DNA of 64,000 nt, taken from Thermophilibacter immobilis (GTDB lineage Bacteria; Actinomycetota; Coriobacteriia; Coriobacteriales; Atopobiaceae). Shown one piece after another: positions 34,104 through 41,674 of this stretch (position 1 is its first letter; each line of letters opens with the position of its first letter). Location: positions 1,612,001-1,676,000 of the forward strand of contig NZ_CP063767.1 of NCBI RefSeq assembly GCF_015277515.1, written 5' to 3'. The position numbers and the translations under genes were made by a program. The notes under the pieces were generated by a model. That model saw nothing but the letters and a program-made list of their open reading frames with translations, made no database searches and was not told where the DNA came from.

Positions 34104-34886
34104 CTATTCCATCCGCTCGGAAACGTTGTCGTTAATCTTCTCAAGCAGTTCATTGCGCAGGTCCAGAAACCGTTCATTCCTGAAGAGAGTTTGACGCGTA
34201 GGTCGATTCGCCTCGTCAATGTGAGTGTCATAGATCACGCTACTGGGCGTTTGTCCAAGCACGACGATGCGCGTACCCAGAAGCAGTGCCTCGTCGACGT
34301 CATGTGTCACAAAGAAGACGGTTTTTCGCTCCCCGGATCCCCCCCACAGCCTGCGAACGAGATCCTGAAGTTTTGCACGTGTGATAGAGTCCAACGCGCC
34401 AAACGGTTCATCCATAAGTAATACGGGAGGATCAATGGCTAGCGCCTGAGCAATGGCGCATCGCTGCTGCATACCACCGGAGAGCTCCTTGGGTAGTTTG
34501 TTAAGTACATCCGGAGTCAGTCCCACATGTAACAGCATCTCGGTAGCACGTATCTTTAACGCAGTTCGGGACATTTCTGGAGAGCTCTGTTCAAGAGCAA
34601 GAGTGATATTCTTGCCTGTGCTCATCCAAGGATAGAGTCCATAATCCTGGAAGACCACTCCACGATCGAGTCCAGCCCCCATAACGGGACTTCCATCAAG
34701 CATTATCGATCCAACCGTTGGCTGCTCAAGACCAGCAATAAGACGTAGCAATGTAGACTTGCCACAGCCTGAGTGGCCTAAGATGCAGACGAACTCCCCG
34801 GGGTCGACATCTAGGTCAATGCCACTCAGCACGCACTTACTACCCGCGTATGAAAAATCGAGGCCTTTGATGTCCACTCTCTTCAT
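34104..34886 (-). CDS. NitT/TauT-type ABC ATPase (SsuB/TauB-like)
   Basis: A 260-residue ATPase with Walker A GHSGCGKST, Q-loop VFQDYGLYPWM, signature LSGGMQQR, and Walker B VLLMDEPFGALD, followed by the family's SITRAKLQDLVRRLW. It is the first of the three transporter genes, 24 bases after the HgdB-like gene. A truncated relative of this ATPase lies at 37671-37878. Confidence 0.88.
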   Translation of the reverse strand: MKRVDIKGLDFSYAGSKCVLSGIDLDVDPGEFVCILGHSGCGKSTLLRLIAGLEQPTVGSIMLDGSPVMGAGLDRGVVFQDYGLYPWMSTGKNITLALEQSSPEMSRTALKIRATEMLLHVGLTPDVLNKLPKELSGGMQQRCAIAQALAIDPPVLLMDEPFGALDSITRAKLQDLVRRLWGGSGERKTVFFVTHDVDEALLLGTRIVVLGQTPSSVIYDTHIDEANRPTRQTLFRNERFLDLRNELLEKINDNVSERME

Positions 34887-34910
34887 GATGAATATAATCC
34901 CTTCGCGCCG

Positions 34911-36095
34911 CTACAGCGTCTCGATGAACGCGGCGATGCGCGTGTCGATCTGGCCCTGGTCACCGGAGCTGTAGTCGGTCTCAATCTTCATGTACGGGAC
35001 GCCCTTCCCCTCGACGGCGCGCTCCATCTTGGAGGACTCCACGTTGAAGGGGTGGCAGGCCTGGAGCACGCTCTCTATGACGCCGTCGACGTGGTACTTC
35101 TCGATCATGCCAAGCGTGTTCTCGAAGCGTCCCTCGTTGGGCGTCATAACCGCGCAGTTGATCTCCAGGTAGCGGTCGGCGATGGCGCGCAGGATGTCGT
35201 CGGCATCCTCGTCGACCATCATGCGGGCGGTACGCTCGCCGGCGCAGTCATCCTGGCAAACGATCACGCCGCCATTAGTCTCCACGGTGCGGCCGATCTT
35301 GTTGATGACGCCGCCGACCGGACAGCCCGTGATCAGGACGCGCTTGGCCGTGGGGTCGACCTTAGAACCGTTCTTGACGGCCTCGGCCCTGCGTTCCTCG
35401 TAGAGCTTCTCGAGGCTTTCCGTGTAGGCGGCCACGTCAAAGTTGAACGTGCCCGCGAACATCGTGCTCATGAGCTCCACGCCGCTGATCACAGGCGGCT
35501 GCTGCTCCTGCAGGCTGAAGAGGGCGAGCTGGGCGCGGCGCAGGCGGTTGCGCTGACGCGCGGCGACACGCAGGTCGTCGTCGGTAATGGTGATGCCGTA
35601 GATCTCTTCGAGGTGCTCCTTGAGCAGCCTGCACTCTTCGTACCAGCCCTCGCGCTCGTAGGTGCGGGCGCGGCTCTGGGGCAGGTGCAGAACGTGGGTA
35701 GGCTTGAGCTCGTTCAGGAGCTCGTACATCTTCTTCTTGCCGTCGCAGGTGGTCTCGCCCACGATGAGATCCGAGAAGTAGGTGAACGGGCACTTCTGCG
35801 AGTAGGCGAAACCGTAGGTAGACTTGATGAGCGGGCAGAGGTTGGCCGGCAGGACCTCCTCGGCCGCGGGAATCACCTCGTCGGACGTGCCGCACAGGCC
35901 GACCGCGCTCACGCCGGCCGCCTCAATGATCTCGAGCGGCGTATAGCTGCAGAGGTAGCCTATAAGTCGGCCGCCACCCTGCTTGAAGTCCTTCACCTTG
36001 ATGAAGCTTGCCTTGCGCTGCTCGTTGAACTCCTCGAAGGTGCGAGGAAGCGGCGGAAGAGCTGTAGTCCTAGGTCGGGTCAGGGCCTCAGGCAT
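34911..36095 (-). CDS. HgdB/YjiM-like 2-hydroxyacyl-CoA dehydratase-family (double-cubane type) protein 1
   Basis: A 394-residue iron-sulfur protein. Conserved cysteines appear in [39 protein letters not shown], in [12 protein letters not shown] and in [11 protein letters not shown]. The pattern matches the YjiM/double-cubane-cluster group rather than true acyl-CoA dehydratases, since no CoA-transferase or matching alpha/beta dehydratase set is nearby. With the activator at 31275 it should perform an ATP-driven, very low-potential reduction. The reading frame follows the sister gene after a single base. Confidence 0.78.
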   Translation of the reverse strand: MPEALTRPRTTALPPLPRTFEEFNEQRKASFIKVKDFKQGGGRLIGYLCSYTPLEIIEAAGVSAVGLCGTSDEVIPAAEEVLPANLCPLIKSTYGFAYSQKCPFTYFSDLIVGETTCDGKKKMYELLNELKPTHVLHLPQSRARTYEREGWYEECRLLKEHLEEIYGITITDDDLRVAARQRNRLRRAQLALFSLQEQQPPVISGVELMSTMFAGTFNFDVAAYTESLEKLYEERRAEAVKNGSKVDPTAKRVLITGCPVGGVINKIGRTVETNGGVIVCQDDCAGERTARMMVDEDADDILRAIADRYLEINCAVMTPNEGRFENTLGMIEKYHVDGVIESVLQACHPFNVESSKMERAVEGKGVPYMKIETDYSSGDQGQIDTRIAAFIETL

Positions 36096-36096
36096 G

Positions 36097-37413
36097 TTAG
36101 ATCGTCTCCAGGAACGCCTCGACGCGCGTGGTGAGCTGACCCGCGTCCTCGTTGGCGTAGTCCGTGGTGACGTGCATGAAGGGGATGCCGGCCTCCTCGG
36201 CCGCCTTCTCCACCGTGAACGCCTCCGTCTCGTAAAGGGTGCAGAACTGCAGGGAGCAGTCGATGATGCCATCGGCGTGAAGGTCGCGCGCCATGTTCAC
36301 GATGTCCGCCATGCGCTGGTCGTTTGGGGTGAACACGGCGCAGGAGATCTTGAAGTAGCGTTCGGCGATGGCGTCGAGCATCTGGTCGACCGTGGTGCCG
36401 GACTCGTCGACGAGGTCCCTGTAGTAGCGCGAGCCGGTGCAGGACTCCTCGCCCACCACGATGCCGCCGGCCTTCTCGATGATGTTGAAGAACTTCCAGT
36501 TGGGAACGGCCATGGGCGTGCCCGTGTAGAGGATGCGCTTGGTGCCCTTGGGCACGACGCCCTCGCCTACGGCAACGCGTGCCTCGCACTCGGCGGCCAT
36601 GTCGTTGACGGCGCCGGTGAGGCGTACGGGGTCATCCATGAGGGCAGCCTGTACCGTGAGCAAGCTGTCAAGGCCCGAGATGGGCGCGGGGTCGGCGGCA
36701 CGCGTTGCCGAGAGGCGCTGGAGGGCGCGGCGCTTGTCGTTGGCGATGCGGATGGCCTCGGCCAGGGACTCGGCCGTGATGGGCTGGCCGCAGAACTCCT
36801 CAATCTTATGGGCAAGCTTCTTCACCTCGCCCTTCCAGACCTCGACCGTCGCGTCGTTGTGAACGTTGGGGATGTCCACGATGTACATGTTGGCGAGCGT
36901 GGAGAAGTACTCGTAGGCCTTCTTCTTGCCATCGCAGGTATTCTCGCCCACCACGAGGTCGCTCGACTCGATGTAGGGGCAGACGTGCCCGAGCTTGAAG
37001 CCCGTGAAGCTCTTGATGAGGGGGCAGGTGTTGCGCGGCAGGTGCTCCTCGACCTTGTCGGTGGCCCAGTCCGCGCCGGAGCACAGGCTCACGGCAATGC
37101 CGCCCGCAGCCGTCACGACCTCCTCGGGCACGTAGAGACAGAACGACCCCACGATCTTGGTCGCCTCTCCGCTCTCCTTCTTGTCCAGCATCTCCCTGAT
37201 GCGCCCCGAGTGGATGTTCGAGGCAACGAAGTCCAGGTAGGACGTGGCCTTGGGACGGTTACTCTGCGTGAGGAACATGTCACCGTACATCTGCCCCACG
37301 GCACCCAGGAGCATGTCGTGATCCTCCACGTTCATGCCGAGCGACTTCCACATGGGATGGTAGTCGTACTCCTGCGCCGGCTGCTGCTCGTTCTCCACCA
37401 GTGTCTCTGCCAT
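36097..37413 (-). CDS. HgdB/YjiM-like 2-hydroxyacyl-CoA dehydratase-family protein 2
   Basis: A 438-residue paralogue of the preceding protein with a longer N-terminus. It keeps [39 protein letters not shown] and [17 protein letters not shown], but where protein 1 has ITGCPVGG it has YTGTPMAVP, so one candidate cluster cysteine is replaced by Thr. The two could form a heterodimer with one complete and one altered cluster site. The start at 37413 has AGGAG six bases upstream. A hairpin at 37433-37460 precedes it. Confidence 0.75.
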   Translation of the reverse strand: MAETLVENEQQPAQEYDYHPMWKSLGMNVEDHDMLLGAVGQMYGDMFLTQSNRPKATSYLDFVASNIHSGRIREMLDKKESGEATKIVGSFCLYVPEEVVTAAGGIAVSLCSGADWATDKVEEHLPRNTCPLIKSFTGFKLGHVCPYIESSDLVVGENTCDGKKKAYEYFSTLANMYIVDIPNVHNDATVEVWKGEVKKLAHKIEEFCGQPITAESLAEAIRIANDKRRALQRLSATRAADPAPISGLDSLLTVQAALMDDPVRLTGAVNDMAAECEARVAVGEGVVPKGTKRILYTGTPMAVPNWKFFNIIEKAGGIVVGEESCTGSRYYRDLVDESGTTVDQMLDAIAERYFKISCAVFTPNDQRMADIVNMARDLHADGIIDCSLQFCTLYETEAFTVEKAAEEAGIPFMHVTTDYANEDAGQLTTRVEAFLETI

Positions 37414-37432
37414 GGTTCTCTCCTGTCTTCTG

Positions 37433-37460
37433 GTCCGGTGCCACCCCTCAGGCACCGGAC
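37433..37460 (-). other. Hairpin before the HgdB-like operon
   Basis: GTCCGGTGCC (37433-37442) pairs perfectly with GGCACCGGAC (37451-37460). It sits just after the stop of the methionine-gamma-lyase remnant and upstream of the next ribosome-binding site, so it may be that lost gene's terminator, without a T-run on this strand. Confidence 0.45.
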
Positions 37461-37466
37461 GCTTAC

Positions 37467-37670
37467 CTACTTTTTAGTCAAAGCAGAAAATGCCTGATCA
37501 AAATCAGCGATGATGTCCTTAACGTCCTCGAGACCCACCGAGAGTCGAATGAGTCCGTCAGTGATTCCCATCTCTTCGCGCACGGATTCGGGTACACCAT
37601 GATGAGTCATACCAGCGGGAACCTCGATAAGGCTCGCCGGGTCTCCCAAGCTCACGGCAGCTGGTCCCGC
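37467..37670 (-). pseudogene. 3' remnant of a Cys/Met-metabolism PLP enzyme (methionine gamma-lyase/OAH sulfhydrylase-like)
   Basis: The last about 63 codons read AVSLGDPASLIEVPAGMTHH, GVPESVREEMGITDGLIRLS and VGLEDVKDIIADFDQAFSAL, which is the standard C-terminus of methionine gamma-lyase, cystathionine gamma-synthase or O-acetylhomoserine sulfhydrylase. The catalytic lysine domain is missing. The piece is joined, out of frame, to a truncated ABC ATPase. The junction lies near 37670. Confidence 0.75.
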
Positions 37671-37878
37671 ATATGGACTCTCCCCCGACGGAAAGCGATC
37701 CAATGGTCGGGTCCTCAAGTCCCGCAAGCAGACGTAGAAGCGTGCTCTTGCCACAACCCGACTGCCCCAGAAGACAGACGAAGTCTCCTTGGTCAACCTC
37801 CATGCACACATCACGAAGAACCAGCTTTTCCGAGCCTGGGTAAGAAAATGAAACGTGGTCTATGCTTACATAACTCAT
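37671..37878 (-). pseudogene. 5' remnant of an SsuB/TauB-like ABC ATPase
   Basis: About 69 codons beginning MSYVSIDHVSFSYPGSEK with a good AAGGAG site include Walker A (GQSGCGKST) and stop resembling an ATPase after IGSLSVGGESICG, where the sequence passes into the PLP-enzyme remnant. Everything from the Q-loop on is missing. It resembles the intact ATPase at 34104-34886 in family type. A deletion fusing two ancestral genes is the simplest explanation. Confidence 0.75.
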
Positions 37879-38022
37879 GAACACTCCTTGTAAAAACCCA
37901 GGCGTCGACAATTGGTGTCGAACTAAACACGCACGATTTGCCCAAGAGAAATTAAAATAGCAACTGTTGTTAGAGGTAGAACCCTAAACAGACTGAACTT
38001 ATACAGAGTGCACTCCTATCTT
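37879..38022. other. AT-rich intergenic segment
   Basis: This 144-base stretch is clearly A/T-richer than the region and contains no gene. It may hold the promoter of the truncated ATPase/HgdB-like operon, but I could not fix a box pair. Confidence 0.35.
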
Positions 38023-38280
38023 TTAGCTGCCACCCTTCCGGTAGATCTCTTCGTACGTCACTGCCGCTCCTTCGCCAACCGTACGGGCCACGAGCTCTAT
38101 CCCCTCGGGCCAGTCCTCGCCTTCATCGAGCGGTGAGGCCTCGAAGAAGGCGCAGGTGCCGCAGCTGCTCGAGAGCGAACGGGGAACCGGGGCAAGCTCG
38201 CACGCCACACCCCGATCCCGACAGAAGCGGCGAAACCGCAGCGCCCCAAAGTGCGAATAGAAGGTGGCAACGTTGCGCAT
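38023..38280 (-). CDS. DUF3343 Se/S carrier-like protein, copy 2
   Basis: An 85-residue DUF3343 protein with MRNVATFYSHFGALRFRRFC at the start and the motif SSSCGTCAFFE near residues 38-48. It is thought to carry or hand over persulfide or perselenide sulfur/selenium. It follows the TusA-like gene by 7 bases and belongs to the yedE module. The ATG at 38280 is preferred over the GTG at 38283. Confidence 0.72.
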   Translation of the reverse strand: MRNVATFYSHFGALRFRRFCRDRGVACELAPVPRSLSSSCGTCAFFEASPLDEGEDWPEGIELVARTVGEGAAVTYEEIYRKGGS

Positions 38281-38287
38281 CACGCCT

Positions 38288-38497
38288 CTAGGCCTTCGTG
38301 ACGTCGAGGGTCCACTCGCCGTCGGACTCGCTCATGCTCACCTGATAGCCCTGGTGCTCCGCATAGCGGGTGACGTTCTCACGCGGGGCGGGCGCGTCGA
38401 CCACCATGCGGCAGAAATCGGGCTTCTTCTCCAAAGCACGGCTCATCATCACGACCGGCTCGGGACACGAGAGCCCGCGCGCATCAAGCGTTTCCAT
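38288..38497 (-). CDS. TusA/SirA-like sulfur carrier
   Basis: A 69-residue TusA-family protein beginning METLDARGLSCPEPVVMMSR, with the CPxP-type motif CPEP whose Cys carries the persulfide. AAGGAG lies 8 bases before the ATG at 38497. It begins 2 bases after the yedE stop and is followed by a DUF3343 gene, the usual YedE-associated order. Confidence 0.85.
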   Translation of the reverse strand: METLDARGLSCPEPVVMMSRALEKKPDFCRMVVDAPAPRENVTRYAEHQGYQVSMSESDGEWTLDVTKA

Positions 38498-38499
38498 GT

Positions 38500-39585
38500 C
38501 TACTTCTCCTTTCCGAAGGTGTTGGCACACGCGATGCCAATGACCACCACAAGTCCGAGAACCACGGCAATCTGTCCCGCCATCGTGGTGCCGTCGGCAC
38601 TCGAGGCAAGACCGAAGTTATGGCAGAAGGCCGCGCCCACGGCGAGGCCCAGGATCGCGATGGCCGAGTCGCCGTTGCCCTCACCGGAGAGCACAAGCTG
38701 GCGCAGCGGGCAGCCACCCAGAAGCACGCAGGCAAAGCCCACGAGGAACATGCCCAGAAAGTTCCACAGGCCGTCGGCGTGAGCGATGGGCTGGCCCTCA
38801 AAGCCAAGGTTGAAGTACGAGGTGCCGGTGGCAGCGGTGAGCACGAGGTTGCCCACAAGAGCCGCGACGAAGATGGCGATGAAGCCCATGAGGAGCTTGT
38901 TCTCACGGAACAGGATCATGTCGCGGATGCCCCCCACCATGCATAGGCGCGTGCGCTGGGCGATGGCACCTACGATAAGGCCCGCGATAAGGCTAATGGC
39001 AATCGCAGCGTGCTTGGCGCCGGGACCGGCACCGGCCTCGGTGAAGAAGATGAACGCGGGACCCGCTATGACGAGCACGAGCAGAATCACCTGGATGATG
39101 GGCCAGATAACGCCCTCGAGCTTGCTCGCGCGATACGTGCGACCAAGCGAGTATCCCTTGTTGAGGAAGAAGGTGCCCGCAGCGATTCCCGCCGTGAAGC
39201 CCACGAGGCCCACCAAGGCGTTGAGATCACCGCCGGCAAGGCGCAGAATCATGCGAAACGGACAGCCCAGGAACATGAGGCAGCCCACCATGACGCAGAA
39301 GCCGAGCACGAAACGAGTAATGGGGGCCGAGCCACCACGCGCGGTGAACTCGCCCTTGCCCACGGCGAGAAGAAAGCTCCCAAGTACCAGCCCAAAGATC
39401 TCGGGTCTGATGTACTGTACGGCTGCGGCCCTATGAAGCCCCAGGCCGCCCACGGTGTCCCTGATGAAGCACGCGACGCAAAAGCCCATGTTGGCGGGGT
39501 TGCCAAAGAAGACCAGCATGACGGCTATGACGCCGATGACAAGCCCTCCCCCAATGATCGTAGCCCGTTCCTTCGTGAGGTTCAT
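38500..39585 (-). CDS. yedE: YedE family putative selenium transporter
   Basis: A 361-residue membrane protein of the YeeE/YedE class with about nine helices and the duplicated family motif seen as GCPFRMILRLAGGDLNALVG and GCPLRQLVLSGEGNGDSAIA. The subfamily that travels with TusA-like and DUF3343 genes is annotated as a selenium importer; YeeE itself imports thiosulfate. The ATG at 39585 gives the family start MNLTKERATIIGGG. The substrate is probably a selenium or reduced-sulfur anion. Confidence 0.85.
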   Translation of the reverse strand: MNLTKERATIIGGGLVIGVIAVMLVFFGNPANMGFCVACFIRDTVGGLGLHRAAAVQYIRPEIFGLVLGSFLLAVGKGEFTARGGSAPITRFVLGFCVMVGCLMFLGCPFRMILRLAGGDLNALVGLVGFTAGIAAGTFFLNKGYSLGRTYRASKLEGVIWPIIQVILLVLVIAGPAFIFFTEAGAGPGAKHAAIAISLIAGLIVGAIAQRTRLCMVGGIRDMILFRENKLLMGFIAIFVAALVGNLVLTAATGTSYFNLGFEGQPIAHADGLWNFLGMFLVGFACVLLGGCPLRQLVLSGEGNGDSAIAILGLAVGAAFCHNFGLASSADGTTMAGQIAVVLGLVVVIGIACANTFGKEK

Positions 39586-39752
39586 CGCATGCTTCCCTTC
39601 GCTTCCCAATGACCTGTCATGACCGTTCCGCAGACAAACGAAAAAGAGCAAAGTATTCGCTCGAAGAGCCGTGGAAGGTGTGTGATCGTGCTCTGCAAAC
39701 CCGATTCGACAAGGAGCCGCACGCATTGCCCGACCACCGTCAGGCAACGAGG

Positions 39753-39804
39753 GCGTAGGCAGGATTGCCACCTACGCGACCGACGGCCAAGACACGCTTG
39801 GCCG
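39753..39804 (-). terminator. Hairpins after the second desulfurase gene
   Basis: CGGCCAAG (39784-39791) pairs with CTTGGCCG (39797-39804), and a GCGTAGG/CCTACGC pair lies just beyond. They sit 8 bases after the desulfurase stop. T-runs are absent, so termination may be partial. Confidence 0.4.
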
Positions 39805-39811
39805 ATGCGTC

Positions 39812-41002
39812 CTAATCGATTGGATGGTTTAGTTGGGAGCAGATTTTTCGAAGCGCGGTCAGAACCGCGTCGACATCAGCCTCGGTACCTGCGAAGCCGA
39901 ACGAGAAGCGAATAGTCCCCACGGGGAAGGTGCCCAACGTTTTGTGGGCACTCGGGGCGCAATGCAGGCCCACGCGCGTCTGGATGCCAAAGTCGACGTC
40001 AAGGCGGCGGGCGACCTCGGCCTCGTCGAGAAGAGGCGTGCACACGGAGACGACGCCCGTGCGATTGGTTGTGTCGCGCCTTCCCACGATGCGTACGAGC
40101 CCGTCTTCCTCGAGCGGGAAGAGCCCGTCGAGGAAACGCTGCGTCAGCGCGAGCTCGTGAGCGCGGATGGCGTTTATCCCCTGCTCGCGCAGCCACAGGA
40201 GACTCGCGCGCAGGCCCATGATCCCAGGCAGGTTGAGGGTGCCCGCCTCGAAGCGGTCAGGCATGAAGCAAGGGGTCTCCTCAGAGTCGCTCACCGATCC
40301 GGTGCCTCCCACCACGAGGGGCTCGAGCGTGGCGGCGAGCTCGGGAGAGAGCACGACACCGCCTATCCCCTGAGGACCCAAGAGTCCCTTATGACCCGTG
40401 AAGCAAAGGGCGTCAGCATGAAGCTCGTCCATGCGCGTGGGCACGAAGCCCGCCGTCTGAGCGGAGTCCACCATAAAGGCAATGTGGCGCTCCTGGCACA
40501 GGGCCCCCACCTCGGCGAGCGGGAGCATGGTTCCGCAGACGTTGCTTGCGTGGGTCATTACGACTATGCGCGTGGCGGGCGTGAGAGCTTGGACTACGTC
40601 AACAGGGTCCAGACTGCCATCGGCCGCGCAGGCGATGCGCGTAAAAGTGACGCCCCTCTGCGCTAGTTGCGTGAGCGGGCGCATGACGGCATTGTGTTCC
40701 ATCGAGGAGACCACGACGTGGTCTCCCGGCGTGAGAAGCCCCTTGAGCACGAGGTTGAGGGACTCGGTAATGCAGCGCGTGAACACAACGTCGCTTGGGT
40801 CGGGACCGCCGAGAAGCTCGCAGAGCAGCTCGCGACACTCGAGCACGCCGTCCTCCGCGTCGAAGGCACCACCGTAGCTCCCGCGGTTAACGTTGTAGCC
40901 GCCCTCAGTCATAAAGCGCGTCATGGCCTCGACAACACAGGGAGGCTTGGGGAACGTCGTACATGCGTTGTCTGCGTAGATGCCCACGTGCCCCCCTGTC
41001 AC
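39812..41002 (-). CDS. Cysteine desulfurase-family PLP enzyme (EF2568-like), copy 2
   Basis: A 396-residue paralogue of the enzyme at 12957. It has IYADNACTTFPKPPCVVEAM, the PLP lysine in CFTGHKGLLGPQGIGG and the catalytic Cys in TRVGLHCAPSAHKTLGT. It starts with GTG at 41002. A promoter with a perfect palindrome precedes it, and yedE, tusA-like and DUF3343 genes follow, so it probably delivers Se or S to that module. Confidence 0.85.
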   Translation of the reverse strand: MTGGHVGIYADNACTTFPKPPCVVEAMTRFMTEGGYNVNRGSYGGAFDAEDGVLECRELLCELLGGPDPSDVVFTRCITESLNLVLKGLLTPGDHVVVSSMEHNAVMRPLTQLAQRGVTFTRIACAADGSLDPVDVVQALTPATRIVVMTHASNVCGTMLPLAEVGALCQERHIAFMVDSAQTAGFVPTRMDELHADALCFTGHKGLLGPQGIGGVVLSPELAATLEPLVVGGTGSVSDSEETPCFMPDRFEAGTLNLPGIMGLRASLLWLREQGINAIRAHELALTQRFLDGLFPLEEDGLVRIVGRRDTTNRTGVVSVCTPLLDEAEVARRLDVDFGIQTRVGLHCAPSAHKTLGTFPVGTIRFSFGFAGTEADVDAVLTALRKICSQLNHPID

Positions 41003-41034
41003 TTTTAAAATTCCCTCATGTACGAGTAAAGCTC

Positions 41035-41063
41035 ATTCTTGTTTGATAATCGCGATTAGTCAA
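41035..41063 (-). promoter_or_regulatory. Promoter with perfect palindrome TAATCGCGATTA
   Basis: TTGACT (41058-41063 on the complement) and AAGAAT (41035-41040) are 17 bases apart. The 12-bp perfect palindrome at 41047-41058 fills the upstream half of the spacer and touches the -35, an operator position expected to block RNA polymerase. The same arrangement is found before grdE. Confidence 0.7.
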
Positions 41064-41157
41064 GAGAAAAACCGTCTGTGGCATACAGAGCAACGTAGGC
41101 GGTAGCGCCCACGGCAAACTCGTCCGAGACGGGTCATTCAGGGGTGCCCAAGAGAGC

Positions 41158-41213
41158 AGAAGCCCCCGAGCTTTCTCGACAAGAGCTCTCTTGCCTAGAG
41201 GTCCCGGGGGCTT
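41158..41213 (-). terminator. Terminator of the ridA/purine operon
   Basis: AAGCCCCCG and CGGGGGCTT at the two ends pair, with an inner AAGAGCTCTCTT-type stem. It lies 28 bases after the ridA stop. Confidence 0.6.
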
Positions 41214-41240
41214 ATCCACGTATCTGGACCAGAGCGATCG

Positions 41241-41621
41241 CTACAGGTACGCGACGACCTCGATCTCGACCTTGGCGCCCTTGGGCAGCGCGGCGACCTC
41301 GAAGGCGGCGCGGGCGGGGTACGGCGCAGAGAAGAACTCGCCGTAGACCTCGTTCATGGCGCCGAAGTCCGCGATGGAGTCCAGGAGGACCGTGGCCTGG
41401 GCCACGTTGGCCATCGTGGCACCGGCGGCCGCGAGGACGCTCTTCACGTTCGTGAGGCTCTGACGCGTCTGCGACGTGATGTCGTCGCCGGCGAACTCGC
41501 CGGTCGCGGGGTCGATGGGCAGCTGGCCGGACACGTTGATGACGTTGCCGGACTTGATGGCCGCCGAGTAGGGGCCGATGGCCGCAGGAGCGTTGTTGGT
41601 GACGATTGCCTCGTTTGCCAT
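41241..41621 (-). CDS. ridA: RidA family reactive-enamine deaminase
   Basis: A 126-residue RidA/YjgF/YER057c protein: IVTNNAPAAIGPYSAAIKSGN at the N-terminus, VSGQLPIDPATGEF, and the catalytic arginine in PYPARAAFEVAALPKGAKVEIE. It hydrolyses 2-aminoacrylate and related imines. This fits the operon, whose first gene product (YgeX) releases 2-aminoacrylate from diaminopropionate. It is the last gene before a terminator. Confidence 0.93.
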   Translation of the reverse strand: MANEAIVTNNAPAAIGPYSAAIKSGNVINVSGQLPIDPATGEFAGDDITSQTRQSLTNVKSVLAAAGATMANVAQATVLLDSIADFGAMNEVYGEFFSAPYPARAAFEVAALPKGAKVEIEVVAYL

Positions 41622-41674
41622 GATGGTGTTTCTCCTTCTCCTTTTGTTGCCCGTCGTCCGGCGGGCAGGGATGC

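Noticed and set aside
34911-37413. Classical 2-hydroxyglutaryl-CoA dehydratase pathway
   Set aside because: No CoA-transferase, dehydrogenase or glutaconyl-CoA genes are nearby, and the cysteine pattern fits the YjiM/double-cubane group better.
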